This document shows, piece after piece, positions 1 to 7,505 of a stretch of 19,169 nucleotides of DNA. Both the position numbers and the translations under genes were made by a program. Source of the DNA: Actinobacteria bacterium 13_2_20CM_68_14 (GTDB lineage Bacteria > Actinomycetota > Thermoleophilia > Gaiellales > Gaiellaceae); the NCBI GenBank assembly GCA_001914705.1, contig MNDB01000069.1, positions 1 through 19,169 on the forward strand, read 5' to 3'. Numbering within the stretch: the first letter of the stretch is position 1; each line of letters begins with the position of its first letter. The notes below the pieces were generated by a model. That model had not been told where the DNA came from, did no database searches, and saw only the letters and a list, made by a program, of their open reading frames with translations.

Positions 1-486
1 CTTCGCTCGTCGAGCAACGCGCGCTTCCTCTTCTACGGCGTGCTCTTGCTAGCGCTCTTCGTCGCCTTGCGACCCTGGTACAAGCCGGTGATCGTCCTGC
101 TGGGGACGATCGCGTTCGGGTACGCGGTCCACGGGATTGCGAGCGCGGTCTGGTCGCGGGGGACCGCCGGCCACATCGACGGCGCCGGCCGGCTCGGACG
201 AGCGCTCGAGCACTGGGTGCTGCTCCCGAGCAACCCGTCGTCGATCGCAGGCTGGGCCTACTTCGCGCTGATCGTCGCGGCACTGGTGCTGACGCTCGTC
301 CGTGGCTGGTGGCGCGTCGTCACCTTGATCCCCACGCTCTATCTGGCCGCGTTCGTCTGGGAGAACAAGCTCGTCGAGCAGGTGGCCGGTGCGACTCGGC
401 TGATCCTGCTGGGGACGCTGCTCGTCGTGATCATGAACGTGCGCCCGGCCGGGATCTTCGGCACCTCGCGCGTGGAGATCGTCTGA
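1..486 (+). CDS. Branched-chain amino acid ABC transporter permease (LivM-type), C-terminal part
   Basis: Incomplete at the left edge: the frame is open from base 1, so the GTG at 40 is internal. The visible part is almost entirely hydrophobic, with about four membrane segments. It ends in VRPAGIFG, which resembles the RPxGLLG end of LivH/LivM permeases. The two ATPase genes directly behind it are the typical LivG/LivF pair, so the role is the inner-membrane channel for leucine/isoleucine/valine-type or related substrates. An earlier segment (FYGVLLLALFVALRP) also looks like a LivM end. The last ~110 residues may therefore be an extra membrane extension beyond the usual permease end. Family assignment rests mainly on context. 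Confidence 0.75.
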   Translation, partial: LRSSSNARFLFYGVLLLALFVALRPWYKPVIVLLGTIAFGYAVHGIASAVWSRGTAGHIDGAGRLGRALEHWVLLPSNPSSIAGWAYFALIVAALVLTLVRGWWRVVTLIPTLYLAAFVWENKLVEQVAGATRLILLGTLLVVIMNVRPAGIFGTSRVEIV

Positions 487-488
487 CC

Positions 489-1277
489 GTGGCGCTGCTC
501 GAGCTCCGCGACGTCTCGAAGGCCTTCGGCGGCTTACAGGTGATCGACCATCTGAGCCTGCATGTCGACGAGGGCGAGATCGTCAGTGTGATCGGGCCGA
601 ACGGCGCCGGGAAGACGACCGTGTTCAACCTGATCACCGGCATCTTCCACGTCGACTCGGGCGAGATCGTCTTCGAAGGCGACAAGATCTCGGGTCTCGC
701 TCCGCACAGGATCACGAACCGTGGGATCGCCCGGACGTTTCAAACCCTGCGGCTGTTCCTGAACATGACGGTGCTCGAGAACGTGATGGCCGCCGAGTAC
801 GGGCACACCAAGGCGACATTTCTCGAGGCGATGCTGCAGCTTCCCCGCTCGCGGAAGGAGGAGAGGCAAATTCGGAAGCTCGCCGAAGAGAAGCTCGCGT
901 TCTTCGGCCAGCGGCTTGCGGGCTATAGGCACGACCAGCAGGCGTACAGCCTCTCGTACGCGAACCGGCGCCGGCTCGAAATCGCCCGCGCGATGGCGAC
1001 GAACGCGCGGCTGCTGCTCCTCGACGAGCCTGCGGCCGGGATGAACCCCCACGAGACGCACGAGATCACGGAGCTGATCGGCAAGCTGCGCGACGACGCG
1101 GGGTACTCGATCCTCGTGATCGAGCACGACATGCACGTCGTCGAGGGGATTTCCGACCGCGTGATCGCGCTCGACCACGGAATCAAGATTGCAGAGGGCT
1201 TGTTCGACGAGGTGGCGACCCACCCGCTCGTGGTCGAGGCCTACCTGGGCGTAAGAGCGGAGTCCGAAGCCGTCTGA
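489..1277 (+). CDS. livG: LivG-like ABC transporter ATP-binding protein
   Basis: ATPase subunit of 262 residues that should drive uptake through the permease encoded just upstream. Walker A GPNGAGKTT lies at residues 36-44 and Walker B LLLLDEP at about 175-181. The AAGMNPHET stretch after it is the LivG version of the D-loop region, and the switch histidine is in VIEHDMH. The signature is LSYANRRR (from residue 155), where Escherichia coli LivG has LAYGDQRR, so the usual glycine is alanine. I chose GTG 489, two bases after the permease stop, because the family homology starts at ALLELRDVSK. The frame is open further upstream, but that part only shadows the permease gene. The stop overlaps the next start (TGATG). 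Confidence 0.93.
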   Translation: MALLELRDVSKAFGGLQVIDHLSLHVDEGEIVSVIGPNGAGKTTVFNLITGIFHVDSGEIVFEGDKISGLAPHRITNRGIARTFQTLRLFLNMTVLENVMAAEYGHTKATFLEAMLQLPRSRKEERQIRKLAEEKLAFFGQRLAGYRHDQQAYSLSYANRRRLEIARAMATNARLLLLDEPAAGMNPHETHEITELIGKLRDDAGYSILVIEHDMHVVEGISDRVIALDHGIKIAEGLFDEVATHPLVVEAYLGVRAESEAV

Positions 1278-1978
1278 TGTTGCTCAAGCTCGACAACGTC
1301 GACACCTACTACGGGCCGATCCACATCCTGCAGGGGGTCTCGCTGGATGTAAACGAGGGCGAGCTCGTCTGCCTGCTGGGCGGGAACGCCTCCGGCAAGT
1401 CGACGACGCTGAAGACGATCATCGGCATGGTCCGTCCCCGTCGCGGCGCGGTCGAGTTCGCCGGCGAGGAGGTCAGCGGGCGGACGACCAGCTACCGGAT
1501 CGGCAGGGGAATGGCGATCGTGCCCGAGAACCGCCGCCTGTTCGGGCCGATGTCCGTGAAGGAGAACTTGGAGATGGGCGCCTACCTGCACGGCGGCGGC
1601 ACGAAGGAGGACTTCGAGCGCGTCTACTCGCTCTTTCCGCTTTTGTACGAGCGGCGGCGCCAGCTCGCCGGGACTTTGTCCGGCGGCGAGCAGCAGATGG
1701 CCGCGATGGGCCGGGCTCTGATGTCGCGGCCGAAGCTGCTGCTGATGGACGAGCCGTCGATGGGGCTGGCGCCGATTCTCGTCGAGCGGAACTTCGAGAT
1801 CATCAAGGAGGTGCACGAGTCCGGCGTCGCGATCCTCGTCGTCGAGCAAAATGCGAACGTCTCGCTGTCGATCGCCGACCGCGGCTACGTCCTGCAGACG
1901 GGCCGGATCGTGCTCTCTGGTGCGGCGTCGTCGCTGATCAAGGACGAGGACCTGCGGAAGGCCTACCTTGGCCGTTAG
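1277..1978 (+). CDS. livF: LivF-like ABC transporter ATP-binding protein
   Basis: Second ATPase subunit of the branched-chain amino acid type transporter, 233 residues, the normal LivF length. It begins LLKLDNVDTYYG, the typical LivF opening. Walker A is GGNASGKST (residues 35-43; the common form is GxNGAGKT). The canonical signature LSGGEQQ is at 134-140, Walker B LLLMDEPSMGLAP follows, and the switch histidine position is occupied in VVEQNAN, as is usual in LivF. The ATG shares one base with the livG stop, so translation is coupled. The 3' end overlaps the next gene by 11 bases. Confidence 0.95.
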   Translation: MLLKLDNVDTYYGPIHILQGVSLDVNEGELVCLLGGNASGKSTTLKTIIGMVRPRRGAVEFAGEEVSGRTTSYRIGRGMAIVPENRRLFGPMSVKENLEMGAYLHGGGTKEDFERVYSLFPLLYERRRQLAGTLSGGEQQMAAMGRALMSRPKLLLMDEPSMGLAPILVERNFEIIKEVHESGVAILVVEQNANVSLSIADRGYVLQTGRIVLSGAASSLIKDEDLRKAYLGR

Positions 1979-3131
1979 CGTCGACGCGCTGCCGGCGCGG
2001 ATCCGCCACCGCTTCCCGATCTTCGACCGGCTCGTCTACATCAACAGCTGCTCGCAGGGGGCGCTCTCGGATGCCGTGCGCGACGCGTACGCCCGCTACC
2101 TCGACGACTGGGACGAGCACGGGGCGCCGTGGGAATACTGGGTCGAGCAGCTCGACGCTGCCCGGCGGAGCGTGGCGGGTCTTGTAAATGCCGCGGAGGA
2201 CGAGGTTGCTGTGACCACGTCCGTTTCGGCCGGCGTCAGCGCGCTCGCGAGCGGGCTCGGGTTCGACGGGGGCCGCGACAAGGTCGTGGTCAGCGACTCC
2301 GAGTTCCCGACGATCGGCCAGATCTGGCACGCGCAGGAGCGGCGCGGCGCCCGCGTCGTACACGTTCCCGCCGAGGCCGACGGGACGATCCCGCTCGAGC
2401 GCTTCGACGCCGCGATCGACGAGGAGACGGCGCTCGTGGCCATCACGCACGTCTGCTTCCGCAACGGCGTCAGGCTCGACGTCGCCGGGGTAATCGAGCT
2501 TGCGCACGAGCGCGGGGCTCTCGTCCTGCTCGATGCGTACCAGTCCGTGGGGTCGCTCCCGGTCGACGTGCGAGCGCTCGACTGTGACTTTCTCGCTGCC
2601 GGGGTGCTCAAGTACCTGCTCGGGTCGGCTGGGCTGGGGTTTTTCTACTGCCGCCGCGATCTCGTCGAGCGGATCGAGCCGACCGCGACCGGGTGGTTCG
2701 CCGACCGCAACATCTTCGAGATGGACATCCACGACTACTCGCCCGCGACGACCGCCCGCCGGTTTGAGGCCGGGACGCCGCCGATTCCCGCCATCTACGC
2801 CGGCATCGCCGGGATCGAGCTGATGCAGGAGATCGGGATCGAGGAGACCGAGGCTCACGTCCGCGAGCTGAACGCGCTGCTCATTGCCGGGGTCGACGAG
2901 CTCGGCGCCAGGGTGGTCACGCCGCGCGTACCGGAACAGCGCGGCGCCCTCGTCTGCGTGGCGTCGACCGACGTCGACCGGCTCGTCGCCGCGCTGGCCG
3001 AAGGAGGCGTCGTCACGTCATCGCGTGACGACAACCTCCGGATCTCGGCTCACTGTTACAACACCGCCGAGGACGTGAGCGCGGTGCTCGAGGTGCTTGC
3101 CCGGAATCGCTCGCTGCTTCGCCTCGACTGA
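1968..3131 (+). CDS. Class V aminotransferase-fold PLP enzyme
   Basis: Fold-type I PLP-dependent enzyme of 387 residues, a normal length. Asp189 in LLDAYQS should hold the pyridine nitrogen. Lys215 in GVLKYLLGSAGLGF should be the Schiff-base lysine (compare SxHKxxGPxGxG). The C-terminal small domain ends around RISAHCYNTAEDV. The HCA-type cysteine loop of SufS desulfurases is not visible, so a cysteine desulfurase is unlikely. Kynureninase-like, epimerase-like or lyase-like activity remains open. The start is TTG 1968, inside the livF end, since no better start exists without losing conserved N-terminal sequence (RHRFPIF...YINSCSQG). The overlap suggests it belongs to the liv operon and may act on the imported amino compound; that is inference. 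Confidence 0.85.
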   Translation: MAVSVDALPARIRHRFPIFDRLVYINSCSQGALSDAVRDAYARYLDDWDEHGAPWEYWVEQLDAARRSVAGLVNAAEDEVAVTTSVSAGVSALASGLGFDGGRDKVVVSDSEFPTIGQIWHAQERRGARVVHVPAEADGTIPLERFDAAIDEETALVAITHVCFRNGVRLDVAGVIELAHERGALVLLDAYQSVGSLPVDVRALDCDFLAAGVLKYLLGSAGLGFFYCRRDLVERIEPTATGWFADRNIFEMDIHDYSPATTARRFEAGTPPIPAIYAGIAGIELMQEIGIEETEAHVRELNALLIAGVDELGARVVTPRVPEQRGALVCVASTDVDRLVAALAEGGVVTSSRDDNLRISAHCYNTAEDVSAVLEVLARNRSLLRLD

Positions 3132-3333
3132 GGGTCGGCGTTCAGGCGGCGAGGCTCGAAGACCGAGTTTCGGCACATTTTCGTGACGCTTTTGTTTCGA
3201 TTTGTGCTTGACAAAAGCAGATGCCGAAACCAAGTGTCGGACACGTGCCTTTAGCCGCCACGTCATCAAAGAACATCCTGGAATCACACACCGCCTGCGC
3301 CGTGCAGGATCCTAGGAAACGGATCTGGCGGCG
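3132..3333. other. Gap between convergent genes, AT-richer
   Basis: This stretch of 202 bases lies between the PLP enzyme gene and the oppositely oriented peroxidase gene. The middle (about 3165-3235) is visibly richer in A and T than its surroundings and holds the nested inverted repeat listed separately. I see no convincing coding sequence, and no GC stem with a T run at either gene end. Confidence 0.6.
3167..3230. repeat. Nested inverted repeat with embedded TTGACA
   Basis: The outer arms GTTTCGGCA (3167-3175) and TGCCGAAAC (3222-3230) are perfect 9-base complements. Inside them, GCTTTTG (3188-3194) and CAAAAGC (3212-3218) are perfect 7-base complements. A TTGACA hexamer sits at 3208-3213, overlapping the inner right arm, but no good -10 box follows 16-18 bases later. 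Just outside is a second small repeat, GTGTC-G-GACAC (3234-3244). It could be a bidirectional transcript end, a protein-binding site, or the start of a small RNA. The arms are certain; the role is unknown. Confidence 0.45.
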
Positions 3334-4227
3334 CTACTCCATCGCGCCCCAACGGCGCAGATCCTGCGTCGAGGGGACGAAGTAGTACGCGCCGGTCAGT
3401 GCCGTGGTGTAGACGGTCAGCTCGTCCCGAATGCCGTCGGTCAGCCCGGCCATGTTTTCGAGCATCGCCGTCAGCGGCCGCTGCTGAGCGGAGAAGCCGA
3501 CGAACATCGTCCCGTGCTCGGTCACGGTCCCGTAGGGCATGTTCCGCCGAAAGATCTTTCCGAACTCGTCCTGGTCGGTCCGGGCGACGTGGGACTCGGC
3601 CGGCTTGTCGTCGAGCTCGACGCTCTCGTCCTTCGTGCGCCCGATCACCTGCTCCTGGCGGGCGACCGGCAACGCTTCCCACGCGTCCGCGTCGTGGCTC
3701 CACTTCTGCAAGAGCAGGATCGTGCCGCCGGCGCCGGGGATGCCGTCGGGAATCACCGCGAACTCGGGCGCTTCGATCAGGCTCGGGTTCTCGCTCCCGT
3801 CGATGAAACCGGTCAGGTCGCGGTCGTGTCGGTACGGCCAGCTCGAGGACTCCTCGGCGACGGAGGCCGCCGCTTCGAGCGCCCCGATCGCCTCACGGGC
3901 CATGTCGAAGACGACGTCGTAGGCGCTCCCGGAGATCCAGAGCACGGCGTCGTGCTGGGTCGCCGGCATCGTGTAGCCGTCCGGACCGACGATGTCCCTG
4001 TTGAAGCCCTCGACCTCCCTTGGTGCTTCCTCGGGCACGAGTTCACGCCACAGCTCCGGGCGGAAGCCGACGACGAGGTTGACGCCGCCGATCGTCGTTC
4101 GCGGCTCGCGCAGCGCCGCAACGGCGCCCACGAGCTCCACCGGCGCTTCCGGGCGACGAGCGTCGAATTCGAGGTAGGCGTGCGACGCCGTCCCAAGCGC
4201 GAACAGTCCGCTCTGCGGCGTACTCAT
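3334..4227 (-). CDS. Dyp-type peroxidase, YfeX-like, cytosolic
   Basis: Heme peroxidase of the dye-decolorizing family. At 297 residues it matches the short YfeX-type subfamily. Key residues fall where expected: the GFIDG motif at 140-144 with distal Asp143, proximal heme ligand His213 in ESHVARTD, and distal Arg227/228 in FRRNMPYG. There is no Tat or Sec signal, unlike EfeB. The C-terminus (DLRRWGAME) lacks an encapsulin-targeting tail, so it should act free in the cytosol. The reading frame extends to 4272, but I prefer ATG 4227 because the family homology starts there. No Shine-Dalgarno sequence is visible; CATGAT lies six bases upstream, so the mRNA may be leaderless. It diverges from the putative metal-type membrane protein gene, which hints at a shared iron or redox role. 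Confidence 0.9.
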   Translation of the reverse strand: MSTPQSGLFALGTASHAYLEFDARRPEAPVELVGAVAALREPRTTIGGVNLVVGFRPELWRELVPEEAPREVEGFNRDIVGPDGYTMPATQHDAVLWISGSAYDVVFDMAREAIGALEAAASVAEESSSWPYRHDRDLTGFIDGSENPSLIEAPEFAVIPDGIPGAGGTILLLQKWSHDADAWEALPVARQEQVIGRTKDESVELDDKPAESHVARTDQDEFGKIFRRNMPYGTVTEHGTMFVGFSAQQRPLTAMLENMAGLTDGIRDELTVYTTALTGAYYFVPSTQDLRRWGAME

Positions 4228-4339
4228 CCGGCGATCATGAACCGCAGCCGCGTGACCGTCCAGGATCTTCACGGCATTTCCGCAACGAATCGGGGGTGGC
4301 TCTGATGCGGCGCCTCGCCGGAGCCGTCACCATGACGCC

Positions 4340-5098
4340 GTGAGCACCAGCACGGTCCTCGTCATCCTGGGCACCTTCCTCGCCAGCGCGGTCGAGATGG
4401 TCGAGGCGCTGACGATCGTGCTCGGGGTCGGCATCGTTCGGGGCTGGCGCTCGACGCTGATCGGCGTTGGGGCCGCGCTGATCGTGCTCGCCGCGCTCGT
4501 TGCCGCGCTCGGGCCTGCGTTGAGCGTGGTGCCGATCGAGACGCTACGCCTGATCGTCGGCGCGCTACTGCTCGCGTTCGGGCTGCAGTGGCTGCGCAAG
4601 GCGATCCTGCGCTCGAGCGGATACACGCCACTTCACGACGAGGACGCCGCTTTCCGCCGTCACCGCGAGGAGGCCGCGAAGGCCGGCCGCGACGAGAGGG
4701 CCGGCCTCGATTGGTACTCGTTCACGGTCGCCTTCAAGGGCGTCCTGCTCGAAGGGCTCGAGGTCGTCTTCATCGTGATCTCCTTCGGCAGCGCCCAGAA
4801 CAAGATCGGCCTTGCCGCGGCCGGCGCCGCCGCGGCCTTCGTGCTCGTCGTCGGGGCCGGTGTTCTGGCGCGAGGTCCGCTCGAGCAGGTTCCTGAGAAC
4901 ACGATCAAGTACGCGGTCGGCCTCCTGCTCACAAGCTTCGGCTGCTTCTGGGGCGCCGAGGGCGCCGGAGTCGATTGGCCGGGCGACGAACTCTCGCTTC
5001 TCGGCGTGATCGCCTTCATCGGCGCGAGCTCGTTCATGCTTGTGCGGGTGCTCCGCCGCCGGCGGGTCGCGCCGGCGCCCGTGGAGGCCCCGGCGTGA
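4340..5098 (+). CDS. COG4280-like integral membrane protein with duplicated ExxE motifs
   Basis: Polytopic membrane protein of 252 residues with about six to seven membrane segments and a charged loop near residues 95-125. Two half-repeats each carry an acidic ExxE motif in a membrane segment: Glu19/Glu22 in SAVEMVEALT and Glu138/Glu141 in LLEGLEVVF. The second resembles the REGLE motif of FTR1/EfeU iron permeases. I recognise the overall pattern as the uncharacterised COG4280-type family; a distant link to iron permeases is inference. Start GTG 4340 is the first usable codon, since the ATG at 4332 runs straight into a stop. The neighbouring peroxidase gene fits an Efe-like context, but no EfeO-like protein is present. 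Confidence 0.75.
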   Translation: MSTSTVLVILGTFLASAVEMVEALTIVLGVGIVRGWRSTLIGVGAALIVLAALVAALGPALSVVPIETLRLIVGALLLAFGLQWLRKAILRSSGYTPLHDEDAAFRRHREEAAKAGRDERAGLDWYSFTVAFKGVLLEGLEVVFIVISFGSAQNKIGLAAAGAAAAFVLVVGAGVLARGPLEQVPENTIKYAVGLLLTSFGCFWGAEGAGVDWPGDELSLLGVIAFIGASSFMLVRVLRRRRVAPAPVEAPA

Positions 5099-5298
5099 AA
5101 TACATCCGCTCGTTTGCGCTCTTCTGGTGGAACTTCATCGTCGGGGACGACTGGCGCGTTGCCGCGGGACTCGCGGTCGCGCTTGGCCTGACCTACCTCC
5201 TCACCCACGAGGGCGTCAACGCCTGGTGGCTGCTCCCGGTCGCGATCGTTCTGCTGCTCGCGGGCTCGCTCTGGCGCGAGACTCGCCGAGCCTCGTAG
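5095..5298 (+). CDS. Small two-pass membrane protein
   Basis: Protein of 67 residues beginning VKYIRSFALFWWNFIVGDDWR. Two hydrophobic stretches follow (about residues 22-38 and 44-60), then an arginine-rich end. The GTG overlaps the stop of the COG4280-like gene (GTGA), so the two are translationally coupled and probably work together, perhaps as channel plus accessory subunit. I recall similar short proteins behind other COG4280-type genes. No function is known to me. Confidence 0.75.
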   Translation: MKYIRSFALFWWNFIVGDDWRVAAGLAVALGLTYLLTHEGVNAWWLLPVAIVLLLAGSLWRETRRAS

Positions 5299-5315
5299 GC
5301 CGCATCAATCGCGGC
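5299..5315. terminator. Short hairpin between convergent genes
   Basis: GCCGC (5299-5303) and GCGGC (5311-5315) flank a 7-base loop. It starts right after the small membrane protein stop and covers the stop of the convergent stress protein gene. It could end transcription from both sides, but there is no clear T run and the stem is only five pairs. Confidence 0.3.
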
Positions 5316-5748
5316 TTGGCGGAACGATCAGCACCGGGCGGCCGGCATGCTCGGCGACCGCGTGCGAGACGCTGCCCGAGAGAGCCTCCTTCACACCGGT
5401 GAGGCCGCGCGAGCCGATCACGATCGCCGCTGCATCGATCTCGTCCGCGACGTGGATGACGCCTTCCCAGGTCGGGGCGGCGACTTCGGCTCGAGCCTCG
5501 GCGGCGAAGCCGGCGCTCGCGGCAAGTTCTGCTCCCTCCTTCGCACGCTCCAGCGCCTGCTCCTCGTTGAGCTCTTGGAAGCTCGGCACCAGCGTGCCGA
5601 GCGCGGCGTAGCTTTCTTCAGCCGTCAACGGGGGACCGACGGCGAGGACAACGGCCGGGTGACCGTCGAGCAGGCCGGCAGCTGCTTGGATCGCATGCTT
5701 TGCGCCTTCCGAGCCGTCGTAGCAGATCAGAATCGGAGCAGCGGCCAT
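5305..5748 (-). CDS. Universal stress protein (UspA family)
   Basis: Single-domain UspA-fold protein of 147 residues, the usual length. Asp11 in CYDGSEGA is the conserved acidic residue of the first strand. GSRGLTGVKEALSGS (112-126) fits the ATP-binding pattern G-2x-G-9x-G-S/T exactly (Gly112, Gly115, Gly125, Ser126), so it should bind ATP. The frame continues upstream to 5970, but ATG 5748 has a strong AAGGAGG ribosome site (5754-5760) and matches the family start. Genes of this family usually respond to starvation or oxidative stress. The adjacent peroxidase/membrane module is compatible with that, but no promoter could be assigned. Confidence 0.93.
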   Translation of the reverse strand: MAAAPILICYDGSEGAKHAIQAAAGLLDGHPAVVLAVGPPLTAEESYAALGTLVPSFQELNEEQALERAKEGAELAASAGFAAEARAEVAAPTWEGVIHVADEIDAAAIVIGSRGLTGVKEALSGSVSHAVAEHAGRPVLIVPPSRD

Positions 5749-5851
5749 CGGTTCCTCCTTGGTTGCTTGCAGGGAACGTCGCGTGAGCGTAGTCGCAGCG
5801 TTGTCGGTGACGCCGGTTGTTTTGGTTAGGCAATCCACCCCGCGGGAATGT

Positions 5852-5871
5852 CCAGGCACCTGGGGTCGACC
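5852..5871. promoter_or_regulatory. Adjacent palindromes in a divergent promoter region
   Basis: Between the divergent stress protein and hydrolase genes lie CCAGG-CA-CCTGG (5852-5863) and, directly behind it, the perfect 8-base palindrome GGTCGACC (5864-5871). The arrangement could be a repressor or activator site serving one or both genes. Palindromes this short also arise by chance in GC-rich DNA. Confidence 0.3.
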
Positions 5872-5933
5872 GACCGGATGAAACAAGAACGACTGCGCCC
5901 AAGGCGAATCGCCCGATGAAAGGAGCAACACGG

Positions 5934-7043
5934 ATGTCAACCTCACGCTACGCGGCCCTGATTGCAGCACTCGTCCTTGCCGTTTTCGCAGCTCTTCAGG
6001 CAGGCGCAGAGCCTGCCGGCGCCGCGAGCAGCCCGCAGATGCGCTTCGACAAGTACATGACCGTCCAGTCGGTCTGCTTGACCGTCACGAATCCGAGCCT
6101 CGGGCAAAGCACCCTCTACGGCCAGCGCTTCACGGACGGAACGGTCAGCCCGCAAACGCCGGCGATCGTGCTGGTGCACGGGATCGCCTCGTCGACTCAG
6201 AACTGGGACTTCTCGCCGACCTGGTCGGTCGCGCGCGCTCTCGCCGCGAAGGGATACGTGGTCTACTCCTACGACCGCCTCGGCTACGCGAAGAGCAGCT
6301 ACTACGACCACCCGGGCGGGGGCTACACGCTGACGACCTCGGCGCACCGGGACGAGCTGCACGACATCGTCACCGAGGTGAAGAGCGGCGCCTACACGAC
6401 CACGAGCGGCAGCGACTGCTCCGGGGCGCAGCGGCCGAGCACGATTCACAACGATCGGGTCGTCATCATCGGCCACAGCGCCGGCGGCTGGATCGTCGCC
6501 GGCTATCCGGGCAAGTACCACGACGTGGCGGCCATGATCCAGACCGACATCTCGGGCTCGATCTCGCCGCCGAACGCGCCGCTGGGGAGTTCCACGGGAG
6601 GCGGTTTCACCACCAGTCCCGACCACCCCGACTACTTCCAGTTCTTCCAAACCAGCCAGAACTGCAGGGACTTCAACACCTACACGCCCGGGATCGTGCC
6701 GTATGTCGTCGACATCGCCTGCGCACCGCCGTTCCTGCTCTCGCCCTGGGGAGAGATCGCCGACCTGGGGGAGAAGTACGCCGAGAACGACGTCTACATC
6801 AGCCAGATCGGGCCCTCGATCCCGGTGCTGCTCACCTCGGGCGACCACGACAGCACCGACCCGCCTTCGGTCGCGAAGGCGGACTACGACTACTACAAGA
6901 CCCACTGCGGCTGCGACGTGACGCAATGGATCGTGCCCAACACCGCGCACCTGTTCATGGTTCACACGTCGCTCCCGTCCTGGATCGATTACGTCAGCAA
7001 GTGGCTAACCTCGCGCGGGATCGCGCCGGTGAAGACCAAGTGA
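5934..7043 (+). CDS. Secreted alpha/beta hydrolase
   Basis: Exported serine hydrolase of 369 residues. A signal peptide covers about residues 1-30 (MSTSR, hydrophobic run, AGAAS cleavage region). The oxyanion segment is VLVHGIASS. The nucleophile elbow is GHSAGG with Ser182, the acid is probably Asp304 or Asp306 in SGDHDSTD, and the base is His339 in NTAHLF, so the triad is complete. Several cysteines in the mature part could form disulfides outside the cell. ATG 5934 is chosen because AAAGGAG lies eight bases upstream and the signal peptide begins there, although the frame is open from 5817. The substrate is unknown; esterase or lipase-like activity is likely. The next gene follows after 13 bases. 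Confidence 0.88.
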   Translation: MSTSRYAALIAALVLAVFAALQAGAEPAGAASSPQMRFDKYMTVQSVCLTVTNPSLGQSTLYGQRFTDGTVSPQTPAIVLVHGIASSTQNWDFSPTWSVARALAAKGYVVYSYDRLGYAKSSYYDHPGGGYTLTTSAHRDELHDIVTEVKSGAYTTTSGSDCSGAQRPSTIHNDRVVIIGHSAGGWIVAGYPGKYHDVAAMIQTDISGSISPPNAPLGSSTGGGFTTSPDHPDYFQFFQTSQNCRDFNTYTPGIVPYVVDIACAPPFLLSPWGEIADLGEKYAENDVYISQIGPSIPVLLTSGDHDSTDPPSVAKADYDYYKTHCGCDVTQWIVPNTAHLFMVHTSLPSWIDYVSKWLTSRGIAPVKTK

Positions 7044-7056
7044 AAGGAGACAGCCG

Positions 7057-7503
7057 ATGACGGGCAAGGCCGACTTCACGCAGGAGGAGTGGGACCTCAT
7101 CCTCGAGGGGCCGCCGAGCGCCGGCATCATCGTCGCCACGGCCCAGCGCGGCGGAACCTTCCGCGAGTCGTTCGCGATCGGGAGGGCGTACGTCGAGGCG
7201 CGCAAGCAGCACGGTGACAGCGAGCTCCTGGACGAGATCGTCGCGGCGAAGCCGGAGCGCGACCACACGCGCTACCACTCGGCCGAGGAGCTCAAGCAGG
7301 CCGGGCTGCAGCACCTGCGTGACGCGGTCGGTGTGCTCGAGCGCAAGGCGACGCCGGAGGAAGTCGGGGACTACAGGCGCTTCATCCTCAACCTCGCGGA
7401 CAAGGTCGCAAACGCCCACCGGGAGGGAGGCGAGCAGGTCAGCGACTCGGAGCGGGCGGCGGTCGACGAGATCTCGGCGAGTCTCGGCGCTCCCGACAGC
7501 TAA
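7057..7503 (+). CDS. Uncharacterised soluble helical protein
   Basis: Protein of 148 residues with a good AAAGGAG ribosome site seven bases before the ATG, 13 bases behind the hydrolase stop, so probably co-transcribed with it. It has no signal peptide or membrane segment and is predicted mostly helical. It opens FTQEEWDLILEGPPSAGIIVATA, then a Gly-rich turn and ESFAIGRAY. A second half (LQHLRDAVGVLERKATPEEV...) is also helical. It reminds me of hypothetical actinobacterial proteins with TerB-like helix arrangement, but I cannot assign a family or function. Its stop is two bases from the convergent ROK gene. Confidence 0.8.
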   Translation: MTGKADFTQEEWDLILEGPPSAGIIVATAQRGGTFRESFAIGRAYVEARKQHGDSELLDEIVAAKPERDHTRYHSAEELKQAGLQHLRDAVGVLERKATPEEVGDYRRFILNLADKVANAHREGGEQVSDSERAAVDEISASLGAPDS

Positions 7504-7505
7504 AG

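Noticed and set aside
3208..3236. Sigma-70 promoter starting at TTGACA
   Set aside because: At 17 bases spacing the -10 hexamer is CAAGTG, with no TA or final T, and no plus-strand gene follows.
3334..3369. Encapsulin-targeting tail on the DyP peroxidase
   Set aside because: The C-terminus ends DLRRWGAME and lacks the usual targeting peptide; no encapsulin gene is present.
5819..5849. SigB-type promoter GTTT...GGGAAT before the hydrolase gene
   Set aside because: The spacer is 21 bases, well beyond the usual 13-16.
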